Translations under genes and position numbers: made by a program | The notes under the pieces: model-generated | Database searches by the model: none | What the model saw: the letters and a program-made list of their open reading frames with translations, nothing else | What the model was told of the DNA's origin: nothing | In this document: positions 1 to 8,035 of the stretch, piece after piece | Position numbering within the stretch: position 1 is the stretch's first letter | Layout of the letters: each line of letters starts with the position of its first letter | From: Actinacidiphila alni | GTDB taxonomy: Bacteria; Actinomycetota; Actinomycetes; Streptomycetales; Streptomycetaceae | Reading direction: 5' to 3' | NCBI RefSeq assembly: GCF_900112845.1 | Contig: NZ_FONG01000020.1 | Location: 1 to 64,000, forward strand | Length of the DNA stretch: 64,000 bases

Positions 1-36
1 GGCAGGCGGCCAACGCCTTTCTTGCTGCGGCCGGGG

Positions 37-468
37 TCAGCCGATGATCTCCTTGCGGCCGGAGCCGGCGCCGATGGAGATCTTGCGGGGCTTGGCGCGC
101 TCGGCGATCGGGATCCGCAGCGTCAGCACGCCCGCGTCGTAGTCGGCCCTGATGTGCTCGGTGTCGAGGGTGTCGGCGAGCACGAGCTGCCGGGAGAAGA
201 CACCCAGCGGCCGCTCGGACAGCTCCATCTGCACGTCGTCGGCCTTGACCGCGGGCCGTCGCTCGGCCCTGACCGTGAGCATGTTCCGCTCGACGTCGAC
301 GTCGATCGCGTCGGTGGGAACGCCGGGGAGGTCGAAGGCGACCACGTACTCGTCGCCCTCGCGGTAGGCGTCCATCGGCATCGCCGAGGGGCGGGTCCAC
401 GTCCCGGGACTCGTCAGCTGCTGTGCCAGCCGGTCCAGTTCACGGAAGGGGTCGGTGCGCATCAACAT
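37..468 (-). CDS. hsp18: Small heat-shock protein, Hsp20/alpha-crystallin family (Hsp18-like)
   Basis: A 143-residue ATP-independent holdase chaperone that binds unfolding proteins in the cytoplasm during heat stress. The alpha-crystallin domain spans roughly residues 30-135, with the family-typical segments VAFDLPGV near 45 and GVLTLRIPI near 113 (the C-terminal beta strand and I-x-I-type anchor). The ATG at 468 follows a strong Shine-Dalgarno (GGAGGTG) at good spacing. The gene is divergent from a rheA-like gene, and the intergenic region carries two TGTC(A/G)TC-N5-GATGACA operators. Transcription is therefore probably repressed at normal temperature and released on heating, as known for hsp18 of Streptomyces albus. 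The gene is complete. Confidence 0.93.
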   Translation of the reverse strand: MLMRTDPFRELDRLAQQLTSPGTWTRPSAMPMDAYREGDEYVVAFDLPGVPTDAIDVDVERNMLTVRAERRPAVKADDVQMELSERPLGVFSRQLVLADTLDTEHIRADYDAGVLTLRIPIAERAKPRKISIGAGSGRKEIIG

Positions 469-533
469 CGGAATACACCTCCAGTGGGTTCAGGCAGTTA
501 CTGCCAATGCGCCTCACGGACACTGTTGTAACA

Positions 534-552
534 TGTCATCCAATGGATGACA
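534..552. promoter_or_regulatory. RheA-type heat-shock operator 1
   Basis: The sequence is a perfect inverted repeat, TGTCATC-CAATG-GATGACA, between the divergent hsp18 and rheA genes. It matches the RheA operator (TGTCATC-N5-GATGACA) known from Streptomyces albus. It probably represses both promoters. Confidence 0.88.
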
Positions 553-559
553 ACCGAGA

Positions 560-578
560 TGTCGTCCAAACGATGACA
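560..578. promoter_or_regulatory. RheA-type heat-shock operator 2 (imperfect)
   Basis: A second copy, TGTCGTC-CAAAC-GATGACA, lies 26 bp (centre to centre) from operator 1 and 17 bp before the rheA start. It has one mismatch in the left arm. Spacing of about two and a half helical turns could allow graded repression, with this site closer to rheA autoregulation. Confidence 0.82.
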
Positions 579-594
579 GTACGAGGGAGGGTCC

Positions 595-1218
595 GTGAGC
601 ACAGCCGACCGGCCGCCCGCGACCGGCACGAACGCCCACAGCCCGGCGTCGTTCCTGGCCGCCGCGGCGGCCCTGCACGCCATCGACGACGCCCTGCGCG
701 ACGCCCAGCGGGACGCGCCGGATTCCGCCGGCCCCGGAGCGGAACAGGCACTGGCCTCCCTGCTGTTGCTGCGGCAGGTGCGCGAGCGGCTCGCCGGATG
801 GGAGAACGGCCTGATCGAGACCGCCCGGGACGCGGGCGCCAGTTGGGCCGACCTCGCCTCCCCGCTGGGCGTCGCCAGCCGCCAGGCCGCAGAACGCCGC
901 TATCTGCGCGGTCGGCCCGGCCCCGCGGGGACCACCGGGGAACAGCGTGTCCAGGCCACCCGGGGCCGCCGCGCCGCCGAACGCACCACCGCCGCCTGGG
1001 CCCGCCACAACGCGGCCGACCTGCGCCGCCTCGCCGGCCAGATCACCGCGCTCACCGATCTGCCCGCCGCCGCCCGCCTGCCGCTCAGCCGGATCCGGGC
1101 CGCCCTCGCCCACGACGACCCCGCCGAGCTGGTCCACCCGCTCAACGCCGCCCGCCCGCACCTGACAGCGGGACACCACGACCTGGCCGCACAACTCGAC
1201 GCCCTCACGCCGCCCTGA
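595..1218 (+). CDS. rheA: Heat-shock repressor, RheA-like (HSP18 transcriptional regulator)
   Basis: A 207-residue cytoplasmic regulator, called mainly from context. It is divergent from an hsp18-like gene and flanks RheA-type operators, the arrangement described in Streptomyces albus, where RheA is itself the thermosensor. An SWADLASPLGVASRQAAERRY segment near residues 83-102 looks like a helix-turn-helix. The rest is Ala/Arg-rich helix with no enzyme motif. The GTG at 595 has a GAGGGAGG ribosome site. Autoregulation is expected because operator 2 lies just upstream. I infer orthology from synteny and operator match rather than from an alignment. Confidence 0.78.
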   Translation: MSTADRPPATGTNAHSPASFLAAAAALHAIDDALRDAQRDAPDSAGPGAEQALASLLLLRQVRERLAGWENGLIETARDAGASWADLASPLGVASRQAAERRYLRGRPGPAGTTGEQRVQATRGRRAAERTTAAWARHNAADLRRLAGQITALTDLPAAARLPLSRIRAALAHDDPAELVHPLNAARPHLTAGHHDLAAQLDALTPP

Positions 1219-1509
1219 TACCTCGACCCGGAAGGCACAGGTCCAAGTGGGCCCCCGGTAGCGCGCCGGTCCCGAGATCGAACGGTCCGGCGCATGAGGT
1301 CGAAGAGGTGGTCGGGTGTGCTGCCTTCCCGATGGAGCGGACCTCCGAAGCGAGTGCGCAGCTCATGGACCGCGGCGGCGCCGACGAACATGCGCTCGCC
1401 CCAGAAGTCACGGAGCCAGGAGCGGTCGGCCGATGCGGCGTTCATGGGCGGCCATGGGGCCAGGCGCCACTGACAAGGGGCGGCGGACGAGTCGAGCGGG
1501 ACGCCGGAT

Positions 1510-2277
1510 TCAGTGGCCCTCGGCCGCGACCGCGGCGGCGGCAGCGTGGGCGGTGACCGGGTCCAGGTAGCGGCCGCCGGCCGCCACGGGCCGCAGGTCT
1601 CCGGTCAGCGCGTACAGCAAGGGGGCGCCGGTCGGCACATTGAGGCGCTCGACCGCCGCGTCGTCCAGGCGGTCGAGGACGGCGATCAGCGCGCGCAGGG
1701 CGTTGCCGTGGGCGACGACGAGGACGGTGCGGCCCGCGCGCAGTGCCGGTGCCAGTTCGTCGGTCCAGTAGGGGGTGATCCGCGCGACGACGTCGGCGAA
1801 GGTCTCCGCGGGGGGAATCGCGTCCGGGCGCAGCCGGGCGTAGCGGGGATCGGCGCGCAGCAGGGCGAGTTCGGCGGGCGGCGAGGGGGCGGGCCGGGCG
1901 GTGACCGAGCGCCGCAGTTCCCGGTAGCGGTCGTCGCCGACCTCGCGGCGCACTTCGCTCTTGGGCCGGCCGGCGAGCGCGCCGTACTGACGCTCGTTCA
2001 GCCGCCAGGTGCGCAGCACCGGCAGCCAGGCGCGGTCGAGTTCGGCCAGGACGAGGTCGGCGGTGCGGATCGACCGGCGCAGCACCGAGGTGTGCACGGC
2101 GTCGGGCCGCAGGCCGTCCCGCACCAACAGCCGGGCGGCGGTGCGCGCTTCGTCCTCGCCGCGCGGGGTGAGCGGTACGTCGGTCCAGCCGGTGAAGCGG
2201 CCCTGTGCGTTGGCGAGGCTCTGGCCGTGCCGGAGCAGGATCAGCGTGGCGGGCGCGGGGCCCGCGGTGCGACTCAC
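1510..2277 (-). CDS. 2,3-bisphosphoglycerate-dependent phosphoglycerate mutase family protein
   Basis: A 255-residue histidine-phosphatase-fold protein. The phospho-histidine signature LRHGQSLANAQGRFTGW is at residues 15-31 and the second catalytic histidine is in VVAHGNALRAL near residue 187. WLPVLRTWRLNERQYG, near residue 84, contains the LNER motif of true glycolytic mutases, so 3-phosphoglycerate/2-phosphoglycerate interconversion is likely. RHGQS replaces the usual RHGES. The length is normal for the family. The GTG at 2277 has no Shine-Dalgarno of its own and overlaps by four bases the stop of a 23-codon ORF that has a strong ribosome site, so translation is probably coupled. Since most streptomycetes carry another gpmA, this may be a secondary copy. 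Confidence 0.85.
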   Translation of the reverse strand: MSRTAGPAPATLILLRHGQSLANAQGRFTGWTDVPLTPRGEDEARTAARLLVRDGLRPDAVHTSVLRRSIRTADLVLAELDRAWLPVLRTWRLNERQYGALAGRPKSEVRREVGDDRYRELRRSVTARPAPSPPAELALLRADPRYARLRPDAIPPAETFADVVARITPYWTDELAPALRAGRTVLVVAHGNALRALIAVLDRLDDAAVERLNVPTGAPLLYALTGDLRPVAAGGRYLDPVTAHAAAAAVAAEGH

Positions 2278-2345
2278 CGCCGGGTCGCGCCGTCGCGCTC
2301 CGCCGGTGCCCCGGTCGCGGTGGGCGCGGTGTCGCGCCTGTTCAT
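2274..2345 (-). CDS. 23-residue upstream peptide coupled to phosphoglycerate mutase
   Basis: A very short ORF starting with ATG at 2345 behind AGGAGGT, one of the best ribosome sites in the window, and ending TGA at 2274 inside the GTGA overlap with the mutase start. The product is a hydrophilic 23-mer rich in Ala, Thr and Arg (MNRRDTAP at the N terminus) with no recognisable motif. The downstream gene lacks a Shine-Dalgarno, so the ORF may act as a translational entry point rather than encode a functional peptide. I do not recognise a family. Confidence 0.5.
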   Translation of the reverse strand: MNRRDTAPTATGAPAERDGATRR

Positions 2346-2481
2346 GGCTACCTCCTGCTGCGGACGGCGTCCGACGCCAGGGCGTCGGCGCGGGCGGCGG
2401 GCCCGTGGCCCGGCCACCATCTGATCACCCGCCGCCGTGCCGTGGCGAGGCGGGCTCGCCGCCTTCCACGCCCCGGGCGGC

Positions 2482-2895
2482 TCAGTCGTGCGGGCACTCG
2501 CCGTCCGGGGCGTGGAAGGCGGCGGTGACGGTCTTGCCGTCGGGGCGGGTGTGGGCCTCCCACGCGTCGGCGAGGCTGTCGACGATCGCCATACCGCGGC
2601 CGTGGGTGCGCTCGTCGTCGGGCGGGCGCGCGGCGGGCAGCACATCGGAGGAGTCGCTGACGCTCAGGTGCAGGCAGGTGCCGTCCCAGACCATGACGAC
2701 CTGGGCGTCACTGTGCGCGTGCACATGGGCGTTCGCGACGAGTTCGGAGACGGTGAGCACCACCGAGTCGGCGGTGTCGGGTGCCGCGGTGGTCCAGCCG
2801 AGGGCGTCGAGGTGGCCGCGCGCCCACTCGCGGCCCGCCCGGACGCCATGGGTGACGGGGAAGGACCGGGCCCAGCCCACTGCTCTTACGGACAT
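2482..2895 (-). CDS. ATP-binding regulatory protein (anti-sigma factor-type HATPase)
   Basis: A 137-residue protein of the HATPase_c_2 (RsbW/SpoIIAB-like) family, very common in Streptomyces. SELVANAHVHA near residue 48 is the N-box that binds ATP-Mg, and DERTHGRGMAIVDSLAD near residues 92-108 is the G-box. Family members are soluble kinases or binders that control sigma factors or anti-anti-sigma proteins. The reading frame is open to 3090, but the ATG at 2895 is preferred because GGGGAGAG sits at correct spacing and residue 1 begins the conserved domain. No anti-anti-sigma partner lies next to it. The target is unknown. Confidence 0.8.
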   Translation of the reverse strand: MSVRAVGWARSFPVTHGVRAGREWARGHLDALGWTTAAPDTADSVVLTVSELVANAHVHAHSDAQVVMVWDGTCLHLSVSDSSDVLPAARPPDDERTHGRGMAIVDSLADAWEAHTRPDGKTVTAAFHAPDGECPHD

Positions 2896-3114
2896 CTCGC
2901 ACTCTCCCCGCTGCCGGCCGGTCCGTGCTTGTCGACGACGCGCCGCCGCCGGTCGGCGCCCTCTCACCGGGTTCCCTTTCCCGGTCCGTGTTCGGGGCTC
3001 GCCTACCCGCGCGGACGTGCGCCACGCACCGGCCCGCGGCAGCCGGGCCGGGTCCGGGGTACGGACCAGGGCCAAGACCGGATCCGGCATCCGGCCGTCG
3101 CGGGGCGCGGGCGG

Positions 3115-4005
3115 TTACTTGCGGAAGCCGTAGTCCATCAGCTTCTTGGCGTCCGCCGTCCGGCTCGCCAGGCTCGGGGCGCCGAGGACCGTGCCGACGA
3201 CGGTCTTCTTGCCGCGGGTGGCCGCGAAGACCAGGCAGTATCCGGCAACGGGCCCCGAGCCGGTCTTGACGCCGATGGCGCCGGGGTAACTGCCGAGCAG
3301 CTTGTCGGTGTTGGCCCAGGACATGGTGCGGTGGCCGCCCTTGGCGGTGAGGACGCGCTGTTTGGTCGAGCGGGTCCTCACGACGGTCCGGAAGGTCGCG
3401 TATTTCATGGCGCTGCTCGCGATCTTCGTCAGGTCGCGCGGCGAGGAGTAGTTCGCGCCGTTGCCGATGCCGTCGAAGGAGTCGAAGTGGGTGTTCTTCA
3501 GGCCGAGGCTCCTGGCGGTGGAATTCATCCGCCCGATGAAGGACTTCACCCGCGCGGCCCGGGTGCGCCCGCTGCCGAATCTGTCGGCGAGCGCGTAGGC
3601 CGCGTCGCAGCCGGACGGCAGCAGCATCGCGTACATCAACTGCCGTACCGTCGGCCGGTCGCCGACGACCAGGCCGGCCGAGGACGCGCCCTTGGCGGTG
3701 ATGTAGTCGCGGTACGCCTTGCTGACGGTGACCTTGGCGTCGAGGTCGAGGTGACGCTGTGCCAGCACGACACGGGCGGTCATGATCTTCGTGGTGGAGC
3801 CGGTGGAGCGGCGGGTGTCGGCCGCTTTGGAGAACAGGGTCCGTCCGGTGCCGTCGTTCATCACGAAGCCGCCCCGGGCGGAGATCGTGGGCGCCTTCAC
3901 GGTGGCGGCCCCGGCGGGCGCCGCGAAGGCGCCGGAGAGCAGAACGGCCGCCGCCGTCACGGCCGTCACCGACACACGGCGCAGGGTGTGATTACCGGTT
4001 TTCAA
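3115..4005 (-). CDS. Secreted D-alanyl-D-alanine carboxypeptidase (peptidase S11)
   Basis: A 296-residue penicillin-binding protein that trims the terminal D-Ala of peptidoglycan stem peptides outside the membrane. A signal peptide ends at about APAGAA (residue 34). The SxxK motif is STTK near residue 65, the second motif is SGC (in LLPSGCDAAYALAD) as in many actinomycete members, and the KTG motif is in GVKTGSGP near residue 245. The frame is open to 4539, but that part is antisense to a TetR gene. The TTG at 4005, with GGAG eight bases upstream, gives a proper basic-hydrophobic signal peptide. No C-terminal membrane anchor is visible. Confidence 0.86.
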   Translation of the reverse strand: MKTGNHTLRRVSVTAVTAAAVLLSGAFAAPAGAATVKAPTISARGGFVMNDGTGRTLFSKAADTRRSTGSTTKIMTARVVLAQRHLDLDAKVTVSKAYRDYITAKGASSAGLVVGDRPTVRQLMYAMLLPSGCDAAYALADRFGSGRTRAARVKSFIGRMNSTARSLGLKNTHFDSFDGIGNGANYSSPRDLTKIASSAMKYATFRTVVRTRSTKQRVLTAKGGHRTMSWANTDKLLGSYPGAIGVKTGSGPVAGYCLVFAATRGKKTVVGTVLGAPSLASRTADAKKLMDYGFRK

Positions 4006-4136
4006 ATTCGACGCTCCAACGGTCAACGCGGTACGGGCGTCCCAGCCCGCGACTCGTTGAAGGGATGCACGAACGGGCCGGAAGGATGTGCCGCCGACAG
4101 CCGAATTCACCCGCCTGCCGCACTTTCCCCCCGGAG

Positions 4137-4742
4137 CTACGCCACCCGGCGGACCGCGGCCTCCGTCAGGGTGGTGGCGGTGCGCACCGCACTCCCGATC
4201 GCCGTCTCGGTGTCGAGGCCGCACAGATCGGTGAGGGTGAAGAGCGCCTCCGCGCTCACCGTCACCGCGAGGTCGCGTTCGAGCTGGGCGAAGGCGGCCG
4301 GTTCCGCCGCGCCCAGGGTGTCCTTGAGCGGCAGCAGGGCGTGGTCGATCAGACCGAAGCGGATTCCGGGACGGGCGCGTACGGTCTCGGGCCGGGTGAC
4401 GGTGGCGGCGATCATCGCGCGTACGGCGCCCTGCCGGGCGAGGACTCCGCGCAGCAGGTACTCGCAGGCGAAGGCGACGCGTTCGACGGCGTCGGAGGAG
4501 TCCGCGACGGGCGCCAGCGCCTCGGCGGGCGGCGGCCAACTGCCGGACAGCGCCTCGCTGATCAGCGAGGACAGATCGGGGAAGTAGCGGTAGGCGGTGG
4601 CCTCCGACACCAGGGCGCCGCGCGCCACGGTGGCCATCGTCACCTCGGCGCCGGTGCCGATGAGGTCGCGGGTCGCCGCCAGGATCGCCGTACGGGTGCG
4701 CAGTTTCTGATTGGTGCGGCCGGTGCCTGTCTGCGCCGTCAT
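4137..4742 (-). CDS. TetR-family transcriptional regulator
   Basis: A 201-residue regulator. The N-terminal helix-turn-helix spans about residues 15-60 (AILAATRDLI ... VSEATAYRYFPD), followed by a variable helical ligand domain. The ATG at 4742 is preferred over 4778 because GGAGGAGGA lies just upstream. The gene is divergent from a cupin gene and an alpha/beta hydrolase gene. The 147-bp gap between them holds at least two inverted repeats, so this protein is the likely repressor of that unit and of itself. The inducer is unknown, plausibly a small ester or lactone handled by the hydrolase. Confidence 0.85.
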   Translation of the reverse strand: MTAQTGTGRTNQKLRTRTAILAATRDLIGTGAEVTMATVARGALVSEATAYRYFPDLSSLISEALSGSWPPPAEALAPVADSSDAVERVAFACEYLLRGVLARQGAVRAMIAATVTRPETVRARPGIRFGLIDHALLPLKDTLGAAEPAAFAQLERDLAVTVSAEALFTLTDLCGLDTETAIGSAVRTATTLTEAAVRRVA

Positions 4743-4793
4743 CGTCGCGTCCTCCTCCTCGCGTGGACTCCCTCGCATCGTATCAGTGATTCT

Positions 4794-4819
4794 CGTTATG
4801 AGAGTCGACTTGCATAACG
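4794..4819. promoter_or_regulatory. Inverted repeat, candidate TetR operator A
   Basis: CGTTATG and CATAACG form perfect 7-bp arms separated by 12 bases, between the divergent tetR and cupin genes. A smaller repeat, TCTC-GTTAT-GAGA, overlaps its left arm. Confidence 0.6.
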
Positions 4820-4839
4820 CGAATCCCGCCCCTACTCTT

Positions 4840-4857
4840 GTGAGAGTCAGTTCTCAC
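4840..4857. promoter_or_regulatory. Inverted repeat, candidate TetR operator B
   Basis: GTGAGA-GTCAGT-TCTCAC lies 32 bp before the cupin start, probably over its promoter. The GAGAGTC element also appears beside operator A, which suggests that one protein reads both. Confidence 0.6.
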
Positions 4858-4889
4858 GAAGCGGTACGGACGGTACGCAGGAGGCGGTC

Positions 4890-5348
4890 ATGAACGAGGT
4901 GTCGGTCGTGGGACCCGAGGGCGGCGAGACGATCCAGCTGGGGCCGACGCGGATGCGCATCCTGGAAGACGGCAGCACCACCGGCCACCGCCTCGGGATC
5001 GGCGAGATCACCATCGCCCCGCACACCGAGGGTCCGCCGCAGCACCGGCACGCCGAGCACGACGAGGGCTTCTACGTCGTCTCCGGCACCGTGCACTTCA
5101 CCGTCGGGGACACCGTCCACGAGGCCCCGGCCGGTTCGCTCGCGATGATCCCGCCCGGCGCCCCGCACACCTTCGCCAACCACGGCGACACCCCGGCGGT
5201 CATCCTCAACACCTTCACGCCCGACCTGTACGTGCAGTACTTCCGCGACCTGCGCGCCATGATCGCCGCCGGCCGGCCGCTGACCCCGGAGTCCACCGTT
5301 GCCGTGATGAGCCGGTACGCCACCGAGCCCGCCACCGACTTCGCGTAG
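4890..5348 (+). CDS. Cupin-domain protein
   Basis: A 152-residue single-domain beta-barrel protein. The first metal motif is PQHRHAEHDEGFYVVSG (residues 50-66: His, His, Glu) and the second is PPGAPHTF near residue 93, so it probably binds Fe, Mn or Zn. The ATG follows GCAGGAGG. It is the first gene of a short unit with the downstream alpha/beta hydrolase and is divergent from tetR. Small cupins of this type are dioxygenases, isomerases or sensors, and the exact reaction cannot be read from the sequence. Confidence 0.82.
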   Translation: MNEVSVVGPEGGETIQLGPTRMRILEDGSTTGHRLGIGEITIAPHTEGPPQHRHAEHDEGFYVVSGTVHFTVGDTVHEAPAGSLAMIPPGAPHTFANHGDTPAVILNTFTPDLYVQYFRDLRAMIAAGRPLTPESTVAVMSRYATEPATDFA

Positions 5349-5398
5349 CCCCCCGTACCACTCCCCCGTTCGGCCCTTCCCCCTTTCTGGAGTGCCCC

Positions 5399-6211
5399 AT
5401 GACCCGCAGTACCCACACCGTCGCCCTCGACCGGGGCGGCCTCGACGTGACCGTCGACGTCCAGGGCGACCACGGCCGCCCCGTCCTGCTGCTGCACGGA
5501 GGCGGCGGCCCGCAGACCGTCACCCCTTTCGCGGCGCTGCTCGCCGGACAGCGGCCCGCCCAGGTGTTCACCCCGCTCCACCCCGGCTTCGACGGCACCG
5601 TCCGCCCCGACTGGCTGACCGATGTCCGGACCCTCGCCCAGGTCTACGCCCGCCTGCTCGACGTACTCGACCTGCGCGACGTCGCCGTCGTCGGCAATTC
5701 GATCGGCGGCTGGACCGCTGCCGAACTGGCCGCTCTCGGCAGTGACCGGATCAGCAGCGTCACGCTCGTCAACGCCGTGGGCATCCCCGTCCCCGGCCAC
5801 CCGATCGCCGACACCTTCGGACTGACCCCGGTCGAACTGTCCCGGCTGTCCTTCCACGACCCGTCGAAATTCCACTTCGACCCGAGCGCGCTGACCGACG
5901 CGCAGCGCGCGGTCCTCGCCGAGAACCGTGCGACGCTCCAGCTCTACTCCGGCAGTTACGAGATGGCCGACCCCGGCCTCCCGGCCCGGCTGGCGAAGGT
6001 CACCGCCCCCGTCCTCGTCGCCTGGGGCGCGAGCGACAAGGTCGTGGACGCCGGCTACGGACGCGCCTACGCCGCCGCCATACCGGGCGCCGAATTCCGC
6101 CTGCTGCCGGGCACCGGTCACATGCCGCAGAGCGAGACGCCCGAGCAATTCCTGCCCGTGGTCTGGGACTTCGCCGAGGCCCACGGTGACGCGCACTCCG
6201 CCCGCGTGTGA
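5399..6211 (+). CDS. Alpha/beta-fold hydrolase
   Basis: A 270-residue soluble hydrolase. The oxyanion-loop motif LLLHGGGG is near residue 31, the nucleophile elbow GNSIGG near residue 99, the acid is probably in the WGASDKVVD segment near 213, and the catalytic His is in GTGHMPQSE near 240. The gene lies 50 bp after the cupin gene, with GGAG before its ATG, so co-transcription under the TetR protein is likely. The substrate is unknown; esterase, lactonase or C-C hydrolase activity are all possible. Confidence 0.85.
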   Translation: MTRSTHTVALDRGGLDVTVDVQGDHGRPVLLLHGGGGPQTVTPFAALLAGQRPAQVFTPLHPGFDGTVRPDWLTDVRTLAQVYARLLDVLDLRDVAVVGNSIGGWTAAELAALGSDRISSVTLVNAVGIPVPGHPIADTFGLTPVELSRLSFHDPSKFHFDPSALTDAQRAVLAENRATLQLYSGSYEMADPGLPARLAKVTAPVLVAWGASDKVVDAGYGRAYAAAIPGAEFRLLPGTGHMPQSETPEQFLPVVWDFAEAHGDAHSARV

Positions 6212-6224
6212 CGGCGGGCAGCGG

Positions 6225-6261
6225 CCGGCCGGGCGGCCCCGGTGCGGGGACACCCGGCCGG
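6225..6261 (+). terminator. Hairpin after the cupin-hydrolase unit
   Basis: CCGGCCGGG pairs with CCCGGCCGG across a 19-base loop that contains a nested CCCC/GGGG stem. It starts 14 bases after the hydrolase stop. There is no U tract, as usual in Streptomyces. Confidence 0.6.
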
Positions 6262-6294
6262 AGCGTTTCGCGGAAGGCGGTTGACCCGTACGGG

Positions 6295-6324
6295 TTGACG
6301 CAGGGAGTGATCAACCACTAACTT
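6295..6324 (+). promoter_or_regulatory. Candidate promoter 1 and operator half upstream of MFS gene
   Basis: TTGACG, an 18-base spacer and TAACTT resemble a housekeeping promoter. The -10 region overlaps ACCACTAA (6314-6321), whose exact reverse complement occurs at 6388-6395, so a repressor probably acts here. Confidence 0.55.
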
Positions 6325-6374
6325 GTGAAGTGCGAGCAGGGCGGCGAACCCGATCCACGGGCGAGCCACTTTTT

Positions 6375-6405
6375 TTGACACTGAAACTTAGTGGTCAATA
6401 ACTAA
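6375..6405 (+). promoter_or_regulatory. Candidate promoter 2 with overlapping operator upstream of MFS gene
   Basis: A consensus -35, TTGACA (6375-6380), is followed at 17 bases by ATAACT. The inverted repeat TTAGT-N8-ACTAA (6388-6405) covers the -10 area. A drug-responsive TetR or MarR repressor is the expected reader, but no such gene adjoins this exporter. Confidence 0.6.
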
Positions 6406-6451
6406 CCCACTCGCCGGCGAGGCGCCGGCGGACTCACCCAGGGGGAATCCC

Positions 6452-7927
6452 ATGAGCGACACCGAAAGGCTCGACCCGTCCGACCGCAGTACCCCGTCCT
6501 TCGGCTGGGCCCTGGTCATCACCAGCGTCGCGGGCTTCATGGCGGCGCTGGACAATCTGGTCGTCACCACCGCGCTGCCGTCCATCCGGCAGAGCCTGGG
6601 CGGCGCGCTGTCCGACCTGGAGTGGACGGTCAGCGCGTACACCCTGACCTTCGCCGTGCTGCTGATGTTCGGGGCCGCGCTCGGCGACCGCTTCGGCCGC
6701 CGCAAGATGTTCCTGATCGGCATCTCGATCTTCACCGTGGCCTCGGCCGCGGCGGCCCTGTCCTCCGGCATCGGCGCGCTGATCGCCGCGCGGGCGGTGC
6801 AGGGCATGGGCGGCGCCATCATGATGCCGCTCACCCTGACGCTGCTGACGGCGGCGGCGCCCAAGGAGAAGCGCGGTATGGCCTTCGGGATCTGGGGCGC
6901 GGCCAACGGTCTCGCGGTCGCCTGCGGCCCGCTCATCGGCGGCAGCCTCACCCAGCACATCTCCTGGCACTGGATCTTCTGGCTGAACGTCCCGCTCGGT
7001 CTGCTCCTGCTGCCGCTGGCCCGGCTGAAGCTGCGCGAGTCCACCGCTCCCAACGCCCGGCTGGACTTCGTCGGCACGGCGCAGATCAGCCTCGGCCTGT
7101 TCGGCATCGTCTACGCCCTGGTCAGCACCAACGACCACGGCTGGACCAGCACCCGGGTGCTCGCCGGGCTGATCGGCGGCGCCGTCCTGGTGGCGGCCTT
7201 CGTCCGGCACGGCTTCACCGCCGAGCGGCCCATGGTCCCGATGCGGATGTTCGCCAACCGCGGCTTCGCGGCGACCAACGCGACCAGCACCCTGATGTAC
7301 GTCGGGATGTTCGGCTCGATCTTCCTGCTGAGCCAGTTCATGCAGACCGTCACCGGCTACGGGCCCACCGAGGCCGGCCTGCGGATGCTGCCGTGGACCG
7401 GGATGCCGATGGTCGTCGCGCCGATCGCCGGTGTCCTCGCCGACCGGATCGGCGGCCGGGTGGTCGTGGCCGCCGGCCTCGGGCTGCAGGCGGTCGGACT
7501 CGGCTGGTTCGCGGCGATCGTCGCCACCGACGTCAGCTACGCGGCGCAGCTTCCCGCGCTGATCATCAGCGGTATCGGCATGGGCCTGTTCTTCGCGCCG
7601 TCCAGCGCGCTGCTGATGGGTTCGGTGCGCGAGAGCGAGCAGGGCATCGCGTCGGGGACCAACAACGCGCTGCGCGAGGTCGGCGGCGCGCTGGGCATCG
7701 CCGTACTCAGCTCGATCTTCGCCTCGCAGGGCGGCTACCGGTCGGCCACCGACTTCGTGAACGGCCTCGCCCCGGCCCTGTGGGTCGGCACCGCGGTACT
7801 CGCGGTCGGTACGGTCGCGGCGCTGTTCAACCCGACCCGCCGGGCGCTGGCGGCGACGGCCGCGGCGGGCTCACCGACGGTGCGGGAGCAGCGGGAGCCG
7901 GCCGAGCCGGTGAACGCCGCGCACTGA
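6452..7927 (+). CDS. MFS efflux transporter, DHA2 (EmrB/QacA) family
   Basis: A 491-residue, probably 14-helix membrane protein that exports drugs or metabolites using the proton gradient. The first helix carries AALDNLVVTTALP (motif D1 of the family), then GDRFGRRK (motif A) near residue 76 and the RAVQGMGGAIMMP region (motif B-like) near 113. The ATG has AGGGGGAA upstream. It stands alone, with its own operator-bearing promoter region and a strong terminator behind it. The substrate cannot be inferred. Confidence 0.9.
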   Translation: MSDTERLDPSDRSTPSFGWALVITSVAGFMAALDNLVVTTALPSIRQSLGGALSDLEWTVSAYTLTFAVLLMFGAALGDRFGRRKMFLIGISIFTVASAAAALSSGIGALIAARAVQGMGGAIMMPLTLTLLTAAAPKEKRGMAFGIWGAANGLAVACGPLIGGSLTQHISWHWIFWLNVPLGLLLLPLARLKLRESTAPNARLDFVGTAQISLGLFGIVYALVSTNDHGWTSTRVLAGLIGGAVLVAAFVRHGFTAERPMVPMRMFANRGFAATNATSTLMYVGMFGSIFLLSQFMQTVTGYGPTEAGLRMLPWTGMPMVVAPIAGVLADRIGGRVVVAAGLGLQAVGLGWFAAIVATDVSYAAQLPALIISGIGMGLFFAPSSALLMGSVRESEQGIASGTNNALREVGGALGIAVLSSIFASQGGYRSATDFVNGLAPALWVGTAVLAVGTVAALFNPTRRALAATAAAGSPTVREQREPAEPVNAAH

Positions 7928-7948
7928 ACCGACGGGGGTTCCGGAACC

Positions 7949-7992
7949 GTGGGGCCGGGTGGGAAGCGATGCCGCTTCCCACCCGGCCCCAC
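7949..7992. terminator. Bidirectional terminator
   Basis: A perfect 19-bp stem with a six-base loop (GATGCC) sits between the convergent MFS and BrkB-like genes. Confidence 0.85.
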
Positions 7993-8035
7993 CGGTCGTT
8001 TCCGGCCGCACCTGCCGCGGCCGGACCTGTGCCGT

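Noticed and set aside
1219..1509. A minus-strand open frame (start at 1445) with a natural-looking first 60 residues between rheA and the mutase gene
   Set aside because: It continues antisense into rheA, has no recognisable family or ribosome site, and could at most be a gene relic. The gap otherwise holds only a weak 7-bp hairpin (1263-1293).
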